Source: Micromonospora echinospora
GTDB lineage: Bacteria; Actinomycetota; Actinomycetes; Mycobacteriales; Micromonosporaceae
NCBI RefSeq assembly: GCF_014203425.1
Contig: NZ_JACHJC010000001.1
Span: 3,560,001 to 3,624,000, forward strand
DNA length: 64,000 nt
Reading direction: 5' to 3'
Shown: one piece after another, positions 48,378-57,059 of the stretch
Position numbering within the stretch: the stretch's first letter is position 1
Layout of the letters: each line of letters begins with the position of its first letter
The notes under the pieces: model-generated
What the model saw: only the letters and a program-made list of their open reading frames with translations
Databases searched by the model: none
What the model was told of the DNA's origin: nothing
Program-made: the position numbers and the translations under genes

Positions 48378-49396
48378 ACGAGCTGCTGGTCATCGGGTTC
48401 TACGCCCTGCTGGCCGGCGCGGTCGTCGGCGCGCTCGGCGTGGGCGCGCTGCGGCTGGTGCGCCGCCGGTCGATCCTCGTGCACATCGCGGTGCTGCTCG
48501 CGGTCACGATCGCCTCGGTGACGGCGGGCGTCACCGCTGTCGCGCAGGCCATGTTCCTGTCCGCACACGACCTGCAGGTCGTCCTCGTGACGGTCGCGGC
48601 GTCCGCGGCGGTCAGCCTGGCCGTCGGCGTGGCGTTCGCCCGCCGGCTGGCGCGGGCAGCCGTCTGGGCCGACCAGGCCCGCCGGCGCGAGCGGCAGCTG
48701 GAGGCCGGCCGCCGCGAGCTGGTCGCCTGGGTCTCCCACGACCTGCGGACGCCGCTGGCCGGCCTGCGGGCGATGGCGGAGGCGCTGGAGGACCGGGTGG
48801 TCGACGACCCGGCGACGGTGGCCGAGTACCACCACCGGATCCGGGTCGAGACCGACCGGATGACGCGCCTGGTCGACGACCTGTTCGAGCTGTCCCGGAT
48901 CAACGCCGGCGCGCTGCGGCCCGCGCTGTCCCCGGTGCCGCTCGGCGACGTCGTGTCCGACGCGATCGCCGCCACCGCGCCGCTGGCCGCCGACCGGGGG
49001 GTGCGCGTGCTCGCCCCGGAGGCCGGCTGGCCCACGGTCCGGGCCGCCGAGGCCGAACTCGCCCGCGTCGTCACGAACCTGCTCGTCAACTCGGTGCGGT
49101 ACACGCCGCCGGACGGCACGGTGCGCGTCGACGCCGGCCACGACGAGGGCGACGTGTGGTTCGCCGTCTCCGACACCTGCGGCGGCATCCCCGAAGCGGA
49201 CCTGCCCCGGGTGTTCGACGTGGCGTTCCGGGGGACACGGGCCCGAACACCGGCCGGCGTCGACCAGCCCGCGCCGGCCGGTGGCGGGCTGGGCCTGGCC
49301 ATCGTGCGCGGCCTGGTCGAGGCGCACGGCGGGCGGGTGCACGCGCACAACGTCACCGGCGGCTGCCGGTTCGTCGTCCGCCTCCCGCCCGCCTGA
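48374..49396 (+). CDS. Sensor histidine kinase, 340 aa
   Basis: Three membrane segments lie in the first 90 residues (VIGFYALLAGAVVGALGVGA, HIAVLLAVTIASVTAGVTA, VVLVTVAASAAVSLAVGV) with almost no extracytoplasmic loop, so it may sense within the membrane. The H-box is WVSHDLRTPL (about residue 121), the N-box NLLVNSVRYT, and the G-box GGGLGLAIVRG. GTG at 48374 overlaps the response regulator stop as GTGA. There is no clear HAMP domain. The stop lies 17 bases from the convergent ABC-F gene. Confidence 0.93.
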   Translation: MNELLVIGFYALLAGAVVGALGVGALRLVRRRSILVHIAVLLAVTIASVTAGVTAVAQAMFLSAHDLQVVLVTVAASAAVSLAVGVAFARRLARAAVWADQARRRERQLEAGRRELVAWVSHDLRTPLAGLRAMAEALEDRVVDDPATVAEYHHRIRVETDRMTRLVDDLFELSRINAGALRPALSPVPLGDVVSDAIAATAPLAADRGVRVLAPEAGWPTVRAAEAELARVVTNLLVNSVRYTPPDGTVRVDAGHDEGDVWFAVSDTCGGIPEADLPRVFDVAFRGTRARTPAGVDQPAPAGGGLGLAIVRGLVEAHGGRVHAHNVTGGCRFVVRLPPA

Positions 49397-49413
49397 CCTC
49401 CCGCCGCGCCGGG

Positions 49414-51051
49414 TCAGCCGGCGTCCGGGGGACCGGTCTCCACCAGGCGCCCGTCGACGAGCCGCAGCCAGCGGTCGACCCCGATCGCGGCGAGGAACCG
49501 CTCGTCGTGGCTTACCACGAGCAGCGCCCCCTGGTACGCGTCCAGCGCGCTCTCCAACTGGCCGACGCTCACCAGGTCGAGGTTGTTCGTCGGCTCGTCG
49601 AGCAGCAGGAGCTGCGGCGCCGGTTCGGCGCCCAGGACGCAGGCCAGGGTGGCCCGCAGCCGCTCGCCGCCGGAGAGCACCCCGGCCGGCAGGTGCGCCC
49701 GGGCGCCGCGGAACAGGAACCGGGCCAGCAGGTTCATCCGCTGCGCGTCCGGAGCCTGCGGCGCGAACGCGGCCAGGTTCTCCGCCACCGTACGGTCCAG
49801 GTCCAGCAGGTCCAGTCGCTGCGACAGGTAGGCGATCCGGCCGTCGGCCCGCTTGATCCGGCCGGCCTCGGGCTCCAGGTCGCCGCTGATCAGGCGCAGC
49901 ACTGTGGACTTGCCGGCGCCGTTGGCGCCGAGCAGGGCGATCCGCTCCGGACCTCGGATCGTCAGGTCGACGCCGTCGGCGGCGAACAGGGGCTCGTCGC
50001 CGTACCGGACCTGCATCCGTTCGGCGGTCAGGAGCGTACGTCCGGCCGGCACGTTTGTGGCGGGCAGCTCCACCGAGATCTTCTGCTCGTTGCGCAGCGC
50101 CCGCTCGGCCTCGTCGAGCCGGACCCTGGCGTCGTCGACCCGCCCGGAGTGCATCTCGTTCGCCTTGCCCGCGGCCACCTGCGCGTCCCGCTTCATGCCG
50201 CCGGCGACGATCCTCGGCAGCCCTGCGTTCTTCAGGTTGCGGGCGGCGTTGCCGGCCCGGCGGGCCGCCCGCTCGCGGGCCTCCTGCAACTCGCGCTTCT
50301 CCCGCTTGAGTTCCTGCTCGGCGTTGCGGACGTTCTTCTCCGCCACCTCCTGCGCGGCGCGCACCGCCGCCTCGTACTCGGTGAAGTTCCCGCCGTGGAA
50401 CCGCACCTCGCCGCGGTCCAGTTCGGCGATGCGCTCCATCCGGTCCAGCAGCGCCCGGTCGTGACTGACGAGCAGCAGGCAGCCGTTCCACTGCTCCAGC
50501 ACGTCGTAGAGCCGGTGCCGGGCGTCGAGGTCGAGGTTGTTCGTGGGCTCGTCCAGCAGCAGCACGTCGGGCTGCTTCAGCAGCTGCGCCGCCAGGCCGA
50601 GGGAGACGACCTGCCCGCCGCTGAGGGTGTCCAGGCGCCGATCGAAGGCGAGGCCGCCGAGGCCGAGCCGGTCGAGCTGCGCGCTGGTGCGCTCCTCGAT
50701 GTCCCAGTCGTTGCCGATGGTGGTGAAGTGCCTCTCGTCGGCGTCCCCGGACTCGATCGCGTGCAGCGCCGCGATCAGCGGGGCGATCTCCAGCACCTCG
50801 GCCACTGTGAGGTCGCCGGACAGCGGCAGGCTCTGCGGGAGATAGCCCAGCAGGCCGTTGACCGTGATCGAGCCGGCGGTGGGCCGCTGTTCACCGGCGA
50901 TCAGCTTGAGCAGCGTGCTCTTGCCGGCGCCGTTCGGCGCGACCAGACCGGTACGGCCTCCGCCGAGCGTGAAGGAGAGGTCCTGGAAGACCGCTGTGTC
51001 GTCCGGCCAGGAGAAGGTCAGGTTCGAGCAGACGATGAAGGAATGGGACAT
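49414..51051 (-). CDS. ABC-F ATPase, putative antibiotic ribosome-protection protein, 545 aa
   Basis: Two soluble ABC domains are present with P-loops APNGAGKSTLL and GANGAGKSTVL and signatures LSGGQVV and LSGGERL. Both have Walker B plus LLLDEPTNNLDL, and there are no membrane segments. Between them lies a long charged linker (about 240-330; EQELKREKRELQEARERAAR), the part that reaches into the ribosome in antibiotic-resistance ABC-F proteins. It lies at the edge of the NRPS cluster and diverges from the thioesterase gene, so self-resistance to the product is plausible. A short upstream ORF and hairpins lie in its leader (51078-51245), as in other drug-induced ABC-F genes. ATG at 51051 was chosen. 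A housekeeping ABC-F role is the alternative. Confidence 0.9.
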   Translation of the reverse strand: MSHSFIVCSNLTFSWPDDTAVFQDLSFTLGGGRTGLVAPNGAGKSTLLKLIAGEQRPTAGSITVNGLLGYLPQSLPLSGDLTVAEVLEIAPLIAALHAIESGDADERHFTTIGNDWDIEERTSAQLDRLGLGGLAFDRRLDTLSGGQVVSLGLAAQLLKQPDVLLLDEPTNNLDLDARHRLYDVLEQWNGCLLLVSHDRALLDRMERIAELDRGEVRFHGGNFTEYEAAVRAAQEVAEKNVRNAEQELKREKRELQEARERAARRAGNAARNLKNAGLPRIVAGGMKRDAQVAAGKANEMHSGRVDDARVRLDEAERALRNEQKISVELPATNVPAGRTLLTAERMQVRYGDEPLFAADGVDLTIRGPERIALLGANGAGKSTVLRLISGDLEPEAGRIKRADGRIAYLSQRLDLLDLDRTVAENLAAFAPQAPDAQRMNLLARFLFRGARAHLPAGVLSGGERLRATLACVLGAEPAPQLLLLDEPTNNLDLVSVGQLESALDAYQGALLVVSHDERFLAAIGVDRWLRLVDGRLVETGPPDAG

Positions 51052-51077
51052 CGGGGAGACAACCTCGGAGTGAGGGC

Positions 51078-51166
51078 GGGCGGACCGGAGCCGCCCGGCA
51101 GGGGACAGGTCTCGGGGAACGACGAAGCGACCACGGCGAACGGCGCTGATGCGCGTGCCGGTGGTC
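51078..51166 (-). promoter_or_regulatory. Leader hairpins upstream of the ABC-F gene (possible attenuator)
   Basis: Two stems lie between the short upstream ORF and the ABC-F ATG. One is GGGCGG/CCGCCC at 51078-51096 with a seven-base loop. The other pairs 51129-51137 with 51157-51166 (nine pairs, one bulged base). They could form alternative folds controlled by ribosome stalling on the upstream ORF. No U-tract is seen. Confidence 0.5.
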
Positions 51167-51182
51167 TGTCACATGCCCGGGC

Positions 51183-51212
51183 TCACCCGGAGATGTCGTC
51201 GTCACCCGCCAT
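51183..51212 (-). CDS. 9-aa upstream ORF in the ABC-F leader
   Basis: ATG at 51212 opens the ORF MAGDDDISG and a TGA at 51185-51183 closes it. It is preceded by GGGAG seven bases upstream, a good ribosome binding site. It lies 131 bases before the ABC-F start, with hairpins in between. Short upstream ORFs of this kind let antibiotic-stalled ribosomes switch on ABC-F resistance genes. The peptide itself matches no known arrest motif I recall. The regulatory role is inferred from layout. Confidence 0.5.
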   Translation of the reverse strand: MAGDDDISG

Positions 51213-51230
51213 GTCTGGTCTCCCTGCTTG

Positions 51231-51245
51231 CCAGTCCTGGACTGG
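51231..51245. promoter_or_regulatory. Short dyad upstream of the ABC-F leader ORF
   Basis: CCAGTC-CTG-GACTGG is a perfect 6-bp inverted repeat with a three-base centre, 19 bases before the upstream ORF start on the minus strand. It could be an operator or a 5'-end hairpin of the ABC-F mRNA. Confidence 0.45.
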
Positions 51246-51345
51246 ATCACTCCGCTCCACCGTAGCACCGGCCGGCGGCGGGCGGCGTGGAGGAACCGGA
51301 CGTGACGATGCCCTCCGCCGCCGACGCGGCCCTATGCTCCTGGCC

Positions 51346-52119
51346 ATGTCCCTGGTGAGTGCGGGCGGCGCGAGCCGCTGGTTCGGGCCGGCCGGATCCC
51401 CGGCCGGGGACGCCCAGGTCTTCGTCTTCCCGTACGCCGGCGGCGTGGCGGCGTCGTTCGCGCAGTGGCAGGAGCTGGCCGAGCCGGAGCTGTCGGTGCA
51501 CGTCGCGCTGATGCCGGGCCGGGGCGCCCGGCTGCACGAGCCGCCCGTCGACGACCTGACCGAGGTGGTGGACCAGCTGGCGACCGCCGTCACCGAGCGG
51601 GCGTCCGGACCGTTCCTGCTGTTCGGCCACAGCCTGGGGGCGCTCGTGGCGTTCGAGGTGGCCCGGGAGCTGCGCCGTCGCGGCGCACCCGCTCCGCTGG
51701 CGCTGCTCGTCGGCGGCGCGGAGGCGCCGCAGACCCGGCTGGTGCGGCGGCGCGTCCACGATCTCGACGACACCGGCCTGATCGACGCGTTGCGCGACTT
51801 CGGGGCCACGCCGGCCGGGCTGCTGGCCGACCGCGAGCTGATGGAGCTCGTCCTGCCGGGGGTACGGGCCGACTTCGCGCTGTCCGAGCGGTACGCCTAC
51901 CGTCCCGAGCCGCCGCTGGACCTGCCGGTGCACGTGCTGCTCGGCGACGGCGACGAGCACGTGGACCCGGACCGGGCCGCCGGGTGGGCGCGGGAGTGCG
52001 TGACCGCGCCGCGGCGGCACGTCTTTCCCGGCGGGCATTTCTTCCTTACCGACTGTGAGCCGGAAATCATCGACCTAATGCGACACATCGTCGTCAGTCA
52101 CACCGCTGTACCGGAATAG
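51346..52119 (+). CDS. Type II thioesterase (NRPS/PKS editing), 257 aa
   Basis: An alpha/beta hydrolase of the GrsT/RifR class: FVFPYAGGVAASFAQW near the start, nucleophile elbow GHSLGAL (Ser near residue 95), Asp in LGDGDEHVD and catalytic His in FPGGHFFL. The length is normal. Such enzymes remove wrong acyl groups from carrier proteins. ATG at 51346 was chosen because TATGCT at 51333-51338 is a likely -10 element placed for a leaderless start; ATG at 51334 in the same frame is the alternative. It opens the NRPS side of the cluster and diverges from the ABC-F gene. Confidence 0.92.
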   Translation: MSLVSAGGASRWFGPAGSPAGDAQVFVFPYAGGVAASFAQWQELAEPELSVHVALMPGRGARLHEPPVDDLTEVVDQLATAVTERASGPFLLFGHSLGALVAFEVARELRRRGAPAPLALLVGGAEAPQTRLVRRRVHDLDDTGLIDALRDFGATPAGLLADRELMELVLPGVRADFALSERYAYRPEPPLDLPVHVLLGDGDEHVDPDRAAGWARECVTAPRRHVFPGGHFFLTDCEPEIIDLMRHIVVSHTAVPE

Positions 52120-52129
52120 GCGACAAAGA

Positions 52130-52145
52130 ACGGGTAAGGACCCGT
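52130..52145. promoter_or_regulatory. Inverted repeat between thioesterase and methyltransferase genes
   Basis: ACGGGT-AAGG-ACCCGT is a perfect 6-bp dyad ten bases after the thioesterase stop. It may be a weak terminator or an operator for the NRPS operon. The rest of the 161-bp gap holds an AT-richer stretch (GCTAAAGTTC near 52206) that could contain the operon promoter, but no convincing pair was found. Confidence 0.4.
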
Positions 52146-52280
52146 ACCCGCTCCGGACCTTCCACAATGTCCGGTATTCGACCTGGTGAATCGGCGAGAG
52201 GCGATGCTAAAGTTCGCCATCCGTTCGCCGAAGGGACGTCGCTGACGAGGCGGCATACTGTCGCGTGCGCCGAGGTGTTC

Positions 52281-53288
52281 ATGAACCGGCCGTACCTTCC
52301 GTCCCTGGTCCTGCGCGATTACCTGCACACCGTGGCGACCCTCCACCCGCAACTGCGCGAGCTGCTCGACTTCGGGCGTCCGGGCGCGGCCGAGGCGCTG
52401 GCGGAGCTGGCCGGCACGGTGAGCGAGTTCGACAGCGACTCCACCGGCCGGGGCGACTCGTACCGCCGCGCGCAGCGGGACACGCTGGTGCGCTGGACCG
52501 GCATGCGGCAACTGCTGGAGCTGGCCACTCCGGACGCCGCCGCGCCGGTCACCCTCATCCTCGACGTGCTCGGCGGCGACGGCACGGTGGCACGCGCCGC
52601 GAGCAGCCAGTCCGCCTGCTTCGAGTCGAAACTGGCGTTCATCACCGGCGACCTGTCCGGCCACATGGTCGACAAGGCGCTCGCGCACGGCCTGCCCGCC
52701 GTACGCCAGGCCGCGCACTTCCTGTTCCTGCGCGACGCCGGCGTGGACGCGGTGCTGCTCGCCTACGGCACCCACCACATCCCGGCGCGCCGACGGCCGC
52801 AGGCGGTGGCGGAGGCGGCCCGGGTGGTCCGCCCGGGCGGCCGGATCGTGCTGCACGACTTCGACGAGTCCAGCCCGATGGCCGGGTTCTTCGGCGAGGT
52901 GGTGCACCCGCACGCCTCCGGCGGCCACGACTACCGGCACTTCAGCCGCGCGGAGCTGACCGGCCTGTTCGCCGCGGCCGGGCTGCCGGTGCGCGTCGTC
53001 GACCTGTACGACCCGCTGATCGTGCGCGCCGACACCGCCGAGTCCGCGTACGCGGGGATGCGCGACTACGTCGGCGACATGTACGGCGTGCGGGAGTTCT
53101 TCGCCACGCTGACCGACGACGAGGTGTGGCGGTTGCTGACGCGCCACTTCGACCACACCCGCTACCTGGCCGGCATCGGCGGCCCCGGCGACGTCCCGGC
53201 CCGGCCGCTGGTCTATCGGGCCGACGGGCAGTTCGTCGCCGAGGTGCCCCGGATGGCGATCGTCGCGGTCGCGACGAGGACGGCGTGA
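52281..53288 (+). CDS. SAM-dependent methyltransferase-like protein, 335 aa
   Basis: A class I methyltransferase fold is suggested by the motif I region LILDVLGGDGTVARA and the late strand RVVRPGGRIVLHDFDES, with YGTHHIPARRRP in between. The protein has extra N-terminal (about 85 residues) and C-terminal helical parts. ATG at 52281 follows GAGG at five bases; a longer in-frame start at 52167 has a poor N-terminus and was rejected. Its stop overlaps the NRPS GTG as GTGA. It probably methylates a building block or the product. The glycine-rich loop is not fully canonical, so activity should be treated as likely, not certain. Confidence 0.8.
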   Translation: MNRPYLPSLVLRDYLHTVATLHPQLRELLDFGRPGAAEALAELAGTVSEFDSDSTGRGDSYRRAQRDTLVRWTGMRQLLELATPDAAAPVTLILDVLGGDGTVARAASSQSACFESKLAFITGDLSGHMVDKALAHGLPAVRQAAHFLFLRDAGVDAVLLAYGTHHIPARRRPQAVAEAARVVRPGGRIVLHDFDESSPMAGFFGEVVHPHASGGHDYRHFSRAELTGLFAAAGLPVRVVDLYDPLIVRADTAESAYAGMRDYVGDMYGVREFFATLTDDEVWRLLTRHFDHTRYLAGIGGPGDVPARPLVYRADGQFVAEVPRMAIVAVATRTA

Positions 53289-55930
53289 CAGTCGTGTCCG
53301 GCCCGCGCTACCTGACCGACCTGGTGCACCGGCCCGCCGGCGCCGACGGCGACCGGCCCGCGATCGTCGGCCCGGACGGCGAGCTGAGCTACGCGGGGCT
53401 GTGGGAGCGGGTCGGCGCGACGGCCGAGCTGCTGCGCCGGGCCCGCGTCGGTCCGGGTGACCTGGTCGGCCTGTACCTGCACCGGTCCGCCGACTACGTG
53501 ACGTCGTTGCTGGCGACGCTCGCGGTGGGCGCGGTCGCCGTGCCTGTCGACCCCGAGCTGCCCTCCGGCCGGGCCGAGCAGATGCTCGCCCTGGCCGCGC
53601 CCCGGCTCGTCCTGTACGCCGACCGTCCGCCCACTGTCGCCGCGCCGGCGGCCACACGGTGGCGGGACGTCCGTACCGCGCGGGCCGGGTCGCCGGTCGA
53701 CCTGACCGACCGCGCCGGCTGGCTGCCGCCGGAGCAGCACGCCGCGCTCGTGCTGTTCACCTCCGGCTCCACCGGGCAGCCGAAGGGCGTCGTGCTGCAC
53801 CACGCCGGGCTGGTCAACCGGCTGGCCTGGGGCCACGACCGGTTCGGCTTCACCGCCGCGGACCGGGTGCTGCACAAGGCGTCGATCGGGTTCGACGCGT
53901 CGGTGCACGAGATCCTCTCCCCGCTGATCGCGGGCGGCGCCGTGGTCGTCGCCGGGCCGGGCCTGCAGTTCGACAGCCTCGGCCTGGTCCGGCTGATCCA
54001 GCGGCGGGCGGTCACCACCGCACACTTCGTACCGACCATGCTGCGGCACGTGCTCGACGAGCCCGAGTTCGCCGGCTGTGTCACGCTGCGGCGGGTGCTG
54101 TGCGGCGGCGAGGCGCTGGACATGCAACTGGTCCGGCGGTTGCGCGAGGTGCTGCCGTGCGATCTGTTCAACGGGTACGGCCCGAGCGAGACCTCGGTGA
54201 ACGTGTCCTACTGGGACTGCTCCGAGCCGTACGCGGGCGGCATCGCCCCGATCGGCCGGATCATCGACGGTGTCACGGCCCACGTGCTCGACGACGACAT
54301 GCGGCCGGTGCCCGACGGCGAGACCGGCGAGCTGTGGATCGGCGGCGTCGCGGTCGGGCTGGGCTACCTGCGCGACGACCAGCGGACGGCCGAGCGGTTC
54401 CGGCCCGACCCGGCACGGCCGGGCGCGCGGCTCTACCGCACCGGTGACCTGGTGCGGGTCGCGCCGCAGGGCTTCCTGGAGTTCCGGGGCCGGGCCGACG
54501 ACCAGGTGAAGATCCGGGGCGTCCGGGTGGAGCCGGGCGAGGTGGCCGCCGTGCTGCGCCGGCATCCCGCCGTGCACGACGCGGTAGTGGTGACAGTGCC
54601 CGACGCCGACGCCGACGCCGACGCCGGGCCGCGCCTGGTCGGGTACGTGGTGCCGCAGCGCCGGCAGGCCCCGGCGGTCGGCGGGCTGCCCCGGTTCCCC
54701 CTGCCCAACGGCATGGCGGTGACGGCGGCGTCGCCGGACGAGGCGGTCTTCCTCTACCGGCAGATCTTCGACCAGGCGGAGTACGCGCGCTTCGGCGTCC
54801 GTGTCGGTGACGACGCTGTCGTCCTCGACGTCGGCGCCAACATCGGCCTGTTCTCGCTCTGGGCGTCGCGGCAGGCACGCGACGTGCGCCTGGTCGCTGT
54901 CGAGCCGAACCCGGACACGCTGCCCTACCTGCGCGCCAACCTCGGCCTCTACGCCGGGTCCGCGTCAGTCGTGGAGGCCGCCGTGACCGATGTTGCGGGC
55001 ACCGCCGAGCTGACCTCGTTCCCCGAGCTGAGCTACCTGTCCGGGCTCGGCGCCGACCGGGCCGGGGCCGCGTCCGACCTGGTCCGCTCGCACTACCGGC
55101 GCGGAGGCGGCGACGCCGACGAGACCGAACAGGCGGCGCTGCTGGCCGACGCCCGCCGGCGGCTGGCCCCGGTGGCGCACGTGGTGCCGACCGTGACGCT
55201 GTCGGAGCTGCTGGACCGGTTCGGGCTGGACCGCGTGGACCTGCTGAAGATCAACACTGAGGGCGCCGAGCTCAGCGTGCTGCGCGGGCTGCGCCCCGAG
55301 CACTGGCCCCGCATCCGCCAGGTGTGCCTGGAGGTCGAGCGCAGCAGCGTGACCATGCCCCAGGTGCGCGAGCTGCTGAGCGCGGCCGGGTTCGAGGTGC
55401 ACGAGATCGGTGACTGGAACGTCGGCGCGGACGCCGACGTCAGCTACGTCTACGCGGTGCGGCCGCAGGACCGGCCGCCGGCGGCGTCGCCCCGGGACGA
55501 GCCCGCCGACCACCTGCTGACCACCGGCATGCTCCAGGCATACCTGGCCTCGGCGCTGCCGCCCGCGATGCGCCCGGACCAGCTCGTCCTCGTCGACCGC
55601 CTGCCCCGCCTCCCGAACGGCAAGGTGGCCCGGCTGGAGCTGCCGCCGCCACCGCCCCGGCACACCGGGGCCGCCCCGGAGCCGGGCAGCGCCCTGACCG
55701 ACCGGCTGCGCGAGGCGTGGCGGGCCACGCTCGGCGTCGACGCGGTGCGCGACGACGACACGTTCGTCGCGCTCGGCGGGCACTCGCTCACCGCGCTTCG
55801 GATGGCGCTGCGGGTGCGGGAGATGGCCGGCCTGGAGGTCTCCCCGGCGAGCTGCCTGCGCGCCGGGTCGTTCGCCGACTGGGTGGCCCGGATCACTGAT
55901 GCGAGTCGCGATGTCAGCCCGGCCCGCTGA
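53285..55930 (+). CDS. NRPS protein, A domain with embedded FkbM-type methyltransferase, then PCP, 881 aa
   Basis: The domain order is adenylation (1-465), methyltransferase (about 470-730), the end of the A domain, and carrier protein (about 800-875). A3 is LFTSGSTGQPKG (157) and A8 is near residue 402. The insert holds VVLDVGANIGLF (513) and LLKINTEGAEL (652), which are FkbM-type motifs. A10 (LPRLPNGKVARLEL) follows the insert at 773, so the methyltransferase splits the A domain between A8 and A10. PCP has GGHSL. The specificity residues read by hand are roughly D-A-H-H-L-G-G-V-N-K, which matches no code I know. There is no condensation domain. GTG at 53285 overlaps the previous stop. Confidence 0.92.
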   Translation: MTVVSGPRYLTDLVHRPAGADGDRPAIVGPDGELSYAGLWERVGATAELLRRARVGPGDLVGLYLHRSADYVTSLLATLAVGAVAVPVDPELPSGRAEQMLALAAPRLVLYADRPPTVAAPAATRWRDVRTARAGSPVDLTDRAGWLPPEQHAALVLFTSGSTGQPKGVVLHHAGLVNRLAWGHDRFGFTAADRVLHKASIGFDASVHEILSPLIAGGAVVVAGPGLQFDSLGLVRLIQRRAVTTAHFVPTMLRHVLDEPEFAGCVTLRRVLCGGEALDMQLVRRLREVLPCDLFNGYGPSETSVNVSYWDCSEPYAGGIAPIGRIIDGVTAHVLDDDMRPVPDGETGELWIGGVAVGLGYLRDDQRTAERFRPDPARPGARLYRTGDLVRVAPQGFLEFRGRADDQVKIRGVRVEPGEVAAVLRRHPAVHDAVVVTVPDADADADAGPRLVGYVVPQRRQAPAVGGLPRFPLPNGMAVTAASPDEAVFLYRQIFDQAEYARFGVRVGDDAVVLDVGANIGLFSLWASRQARDVRLVAVEPNPDTLPYLRANLGLYAGSASVVEAAVTDVAGTAELTSFPELSYLSGLGADRAGAASDLVRSHYRRGGGDADETEQAALLADARRRLAPVAHVVPTVTLSELLDRFGLDRVDLLKINTEGAELSVLRGLRPEHWPRIRQVCLEVERSSVTMPQVRELLSAAGFEVHEIGDWNVGADADVSYVYAVRPQDRPPAASPRDEPADHLLTTGMLQAYLASALPPAMRPDQLVLVDRLPRLPNGKVARLELPPPPPRHTGAAPEPGSALTDRLREAWRATLGVDAVRDDDTFVALGGHSLTALRMALRVREMAGLEVSPASCLRAGSFADWVARITDASRDVSPAR

Positions 55931-57059
55931 CGCGCGGCACGTCGTCGTGGCGGGCGGCGGCCGGCTCGCCCGCTCGCTGTGCCACTCCCTGGCCGCGATC
56001 CACCCCCCGGTGCCGGTCCGCGTGACAGTGCTGGCCCGCGACCTGGACGCGGCGCTCGGCCTGGCCCGGGCCGCGCGGGTGCGCGCCACGGTCACCGGAA
56101 CCCCTGTCGCCTTCACCGCCCGGCCGTTCACCGCCGAACCCGGCGCCGACCCGGGGGAGGGGTACGCCGCCGACGCCGCGTCGATGGCCCGGCTCCGCCC
56201 CGACGTGCTGGTCTGCGCCGCGTCGGCGCAGTCGCCGTACGAGCGGGCGGCGGCGCCGTCGGCCTGGACGGAGCTGATCGCCGCGGCCGGCTTCGGGGTG
56301 ACGCTGGCGTTGCAGGCCGAGCTGGTGTCCCGGCTGGCCGCCGCGCTGGCCGGCGGCGCGCCGGACGCGACGCTCGTCAACGGCGCCTTCCCGGACGCGG
56401 TGAACCCGCTGCTGGCCGCGCTGGACCTGTCGGCGCTCTGCGGCATCGGCAACGTGGCGACGCTCGCCGCGTGCCTGGACGCCGCGCTGGGCCGCCCCGG
56501 GCCGCGGCGGCTGGCGGTGCTCGGCCACCACGCCCACCTCGCCGCGCCCGGTAGGGACGGCGACGACACCGCCGAGGTACGCGCCTGGCTGGACGGCCGG
56601 CCCGTCCCGGACGTCACCGGGCTGCTGGCCGACTACCGCGCGCTGCCCCGGCCGGAGCTGAACGCGCTCGCCGGACACGCCGGGGCCACCCTGGTGGCGG
56701 CGCTCGCCACCGGCACGGACGAGGTGGCGGCGAGCCTGCCGGGGCCGCTGGGGCTGCCGGGCGGCTACCCGGTCCGGTTCACCGGCGGCCGGACCGAGCT
56801 GCGGCTGCCGGCCGAGGTCTCCGTCGCGCAGGCGGTGGCCTGGAACACCGCCGCCGGACGCCGCGACGGCGTCGAGGTCGGCGGCGGCCACGTGCGCTAC
56901 CCGGAACGCGCCCGGGCGGCGCTGTCGGCGTACCGGCCGGACCTGGCCGACGGCTGGCACGCGAGCGAGCTGCCCGACATCGCCGGCCGGTTCACCGCCC
57001 TGCGCGACCATCTGCGAACGGTGCCACCGGCCCGGAGTGTGTTGGAGGAATCCCGATGA
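55899..57059 (+). CDS. NAD(P)-binding dehydrogenase-like protein, 386 aa
   Basis: A Rossmann nucleotide-binding start (VVVAGGGRLARSLCHSLAAI) is followed by TVLARDLDAALGLARAAR and DVLVCAASAQSPYE, similar in style to saccharopine dehydrogenase or SbnB-like enzymes. No named family is certain. ATG at 55899 lies inside the end of the NRPS gene (32-base overlap); ATG at 55911 is an alternative. The stop overlaps the next gene as ATGA. Pairing with a cysteine-synthase-like enzyme suggests that the two make an unusual amino acid for the assembly line, as SbnA/SbnB do for diaminopropionate. That analogy is inference. Confidence 0.7.
   Translation: MRVAMSARPADARHVVVAGGGRLARSLCHSLAAIHPPVPVRVTVLARDLDAALGLARAARVRATVTGTPVAFTARPFTAEPGADPGEGYAADAASMARLRPDVLVCAASAQSPYERAAAPSAWTELIAAAGFGVTLALQAELVSRLAAALAGGAPDATLVNGAFPDAVNPLLAALDLSALCGIGNVATLAACLDAALGRPGPRRLAVLGHHAHLAAPGRDGDDTAEVRAWLDGRPVPDVTGLLADYRALPRPELNALAGHAGATLVAALATGTDEVAASLPGPLGLPGGYPVRFTGGRTELRLPAEVSVAQAVAWNTAAGRRDGVEVGGGHVRYPERARAALSAYRPDLADGWHASELPDIAGRFTALRDHLRTVPPARSVLEESR

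Noticed and set aside
52167..52280. An upstream start for the methyltransferase
   Set aside because: The extra 38 residues have no fold features, and ATG 52281 has a well-placed GAGG.
54598..54630. A run of GAC-GCC codons in the NRPS gene as a regulatory or slippage repeat
   Set aside because: It is short, encodes a plausible Asp-Ala linker after the A8 region and shows no other signal.
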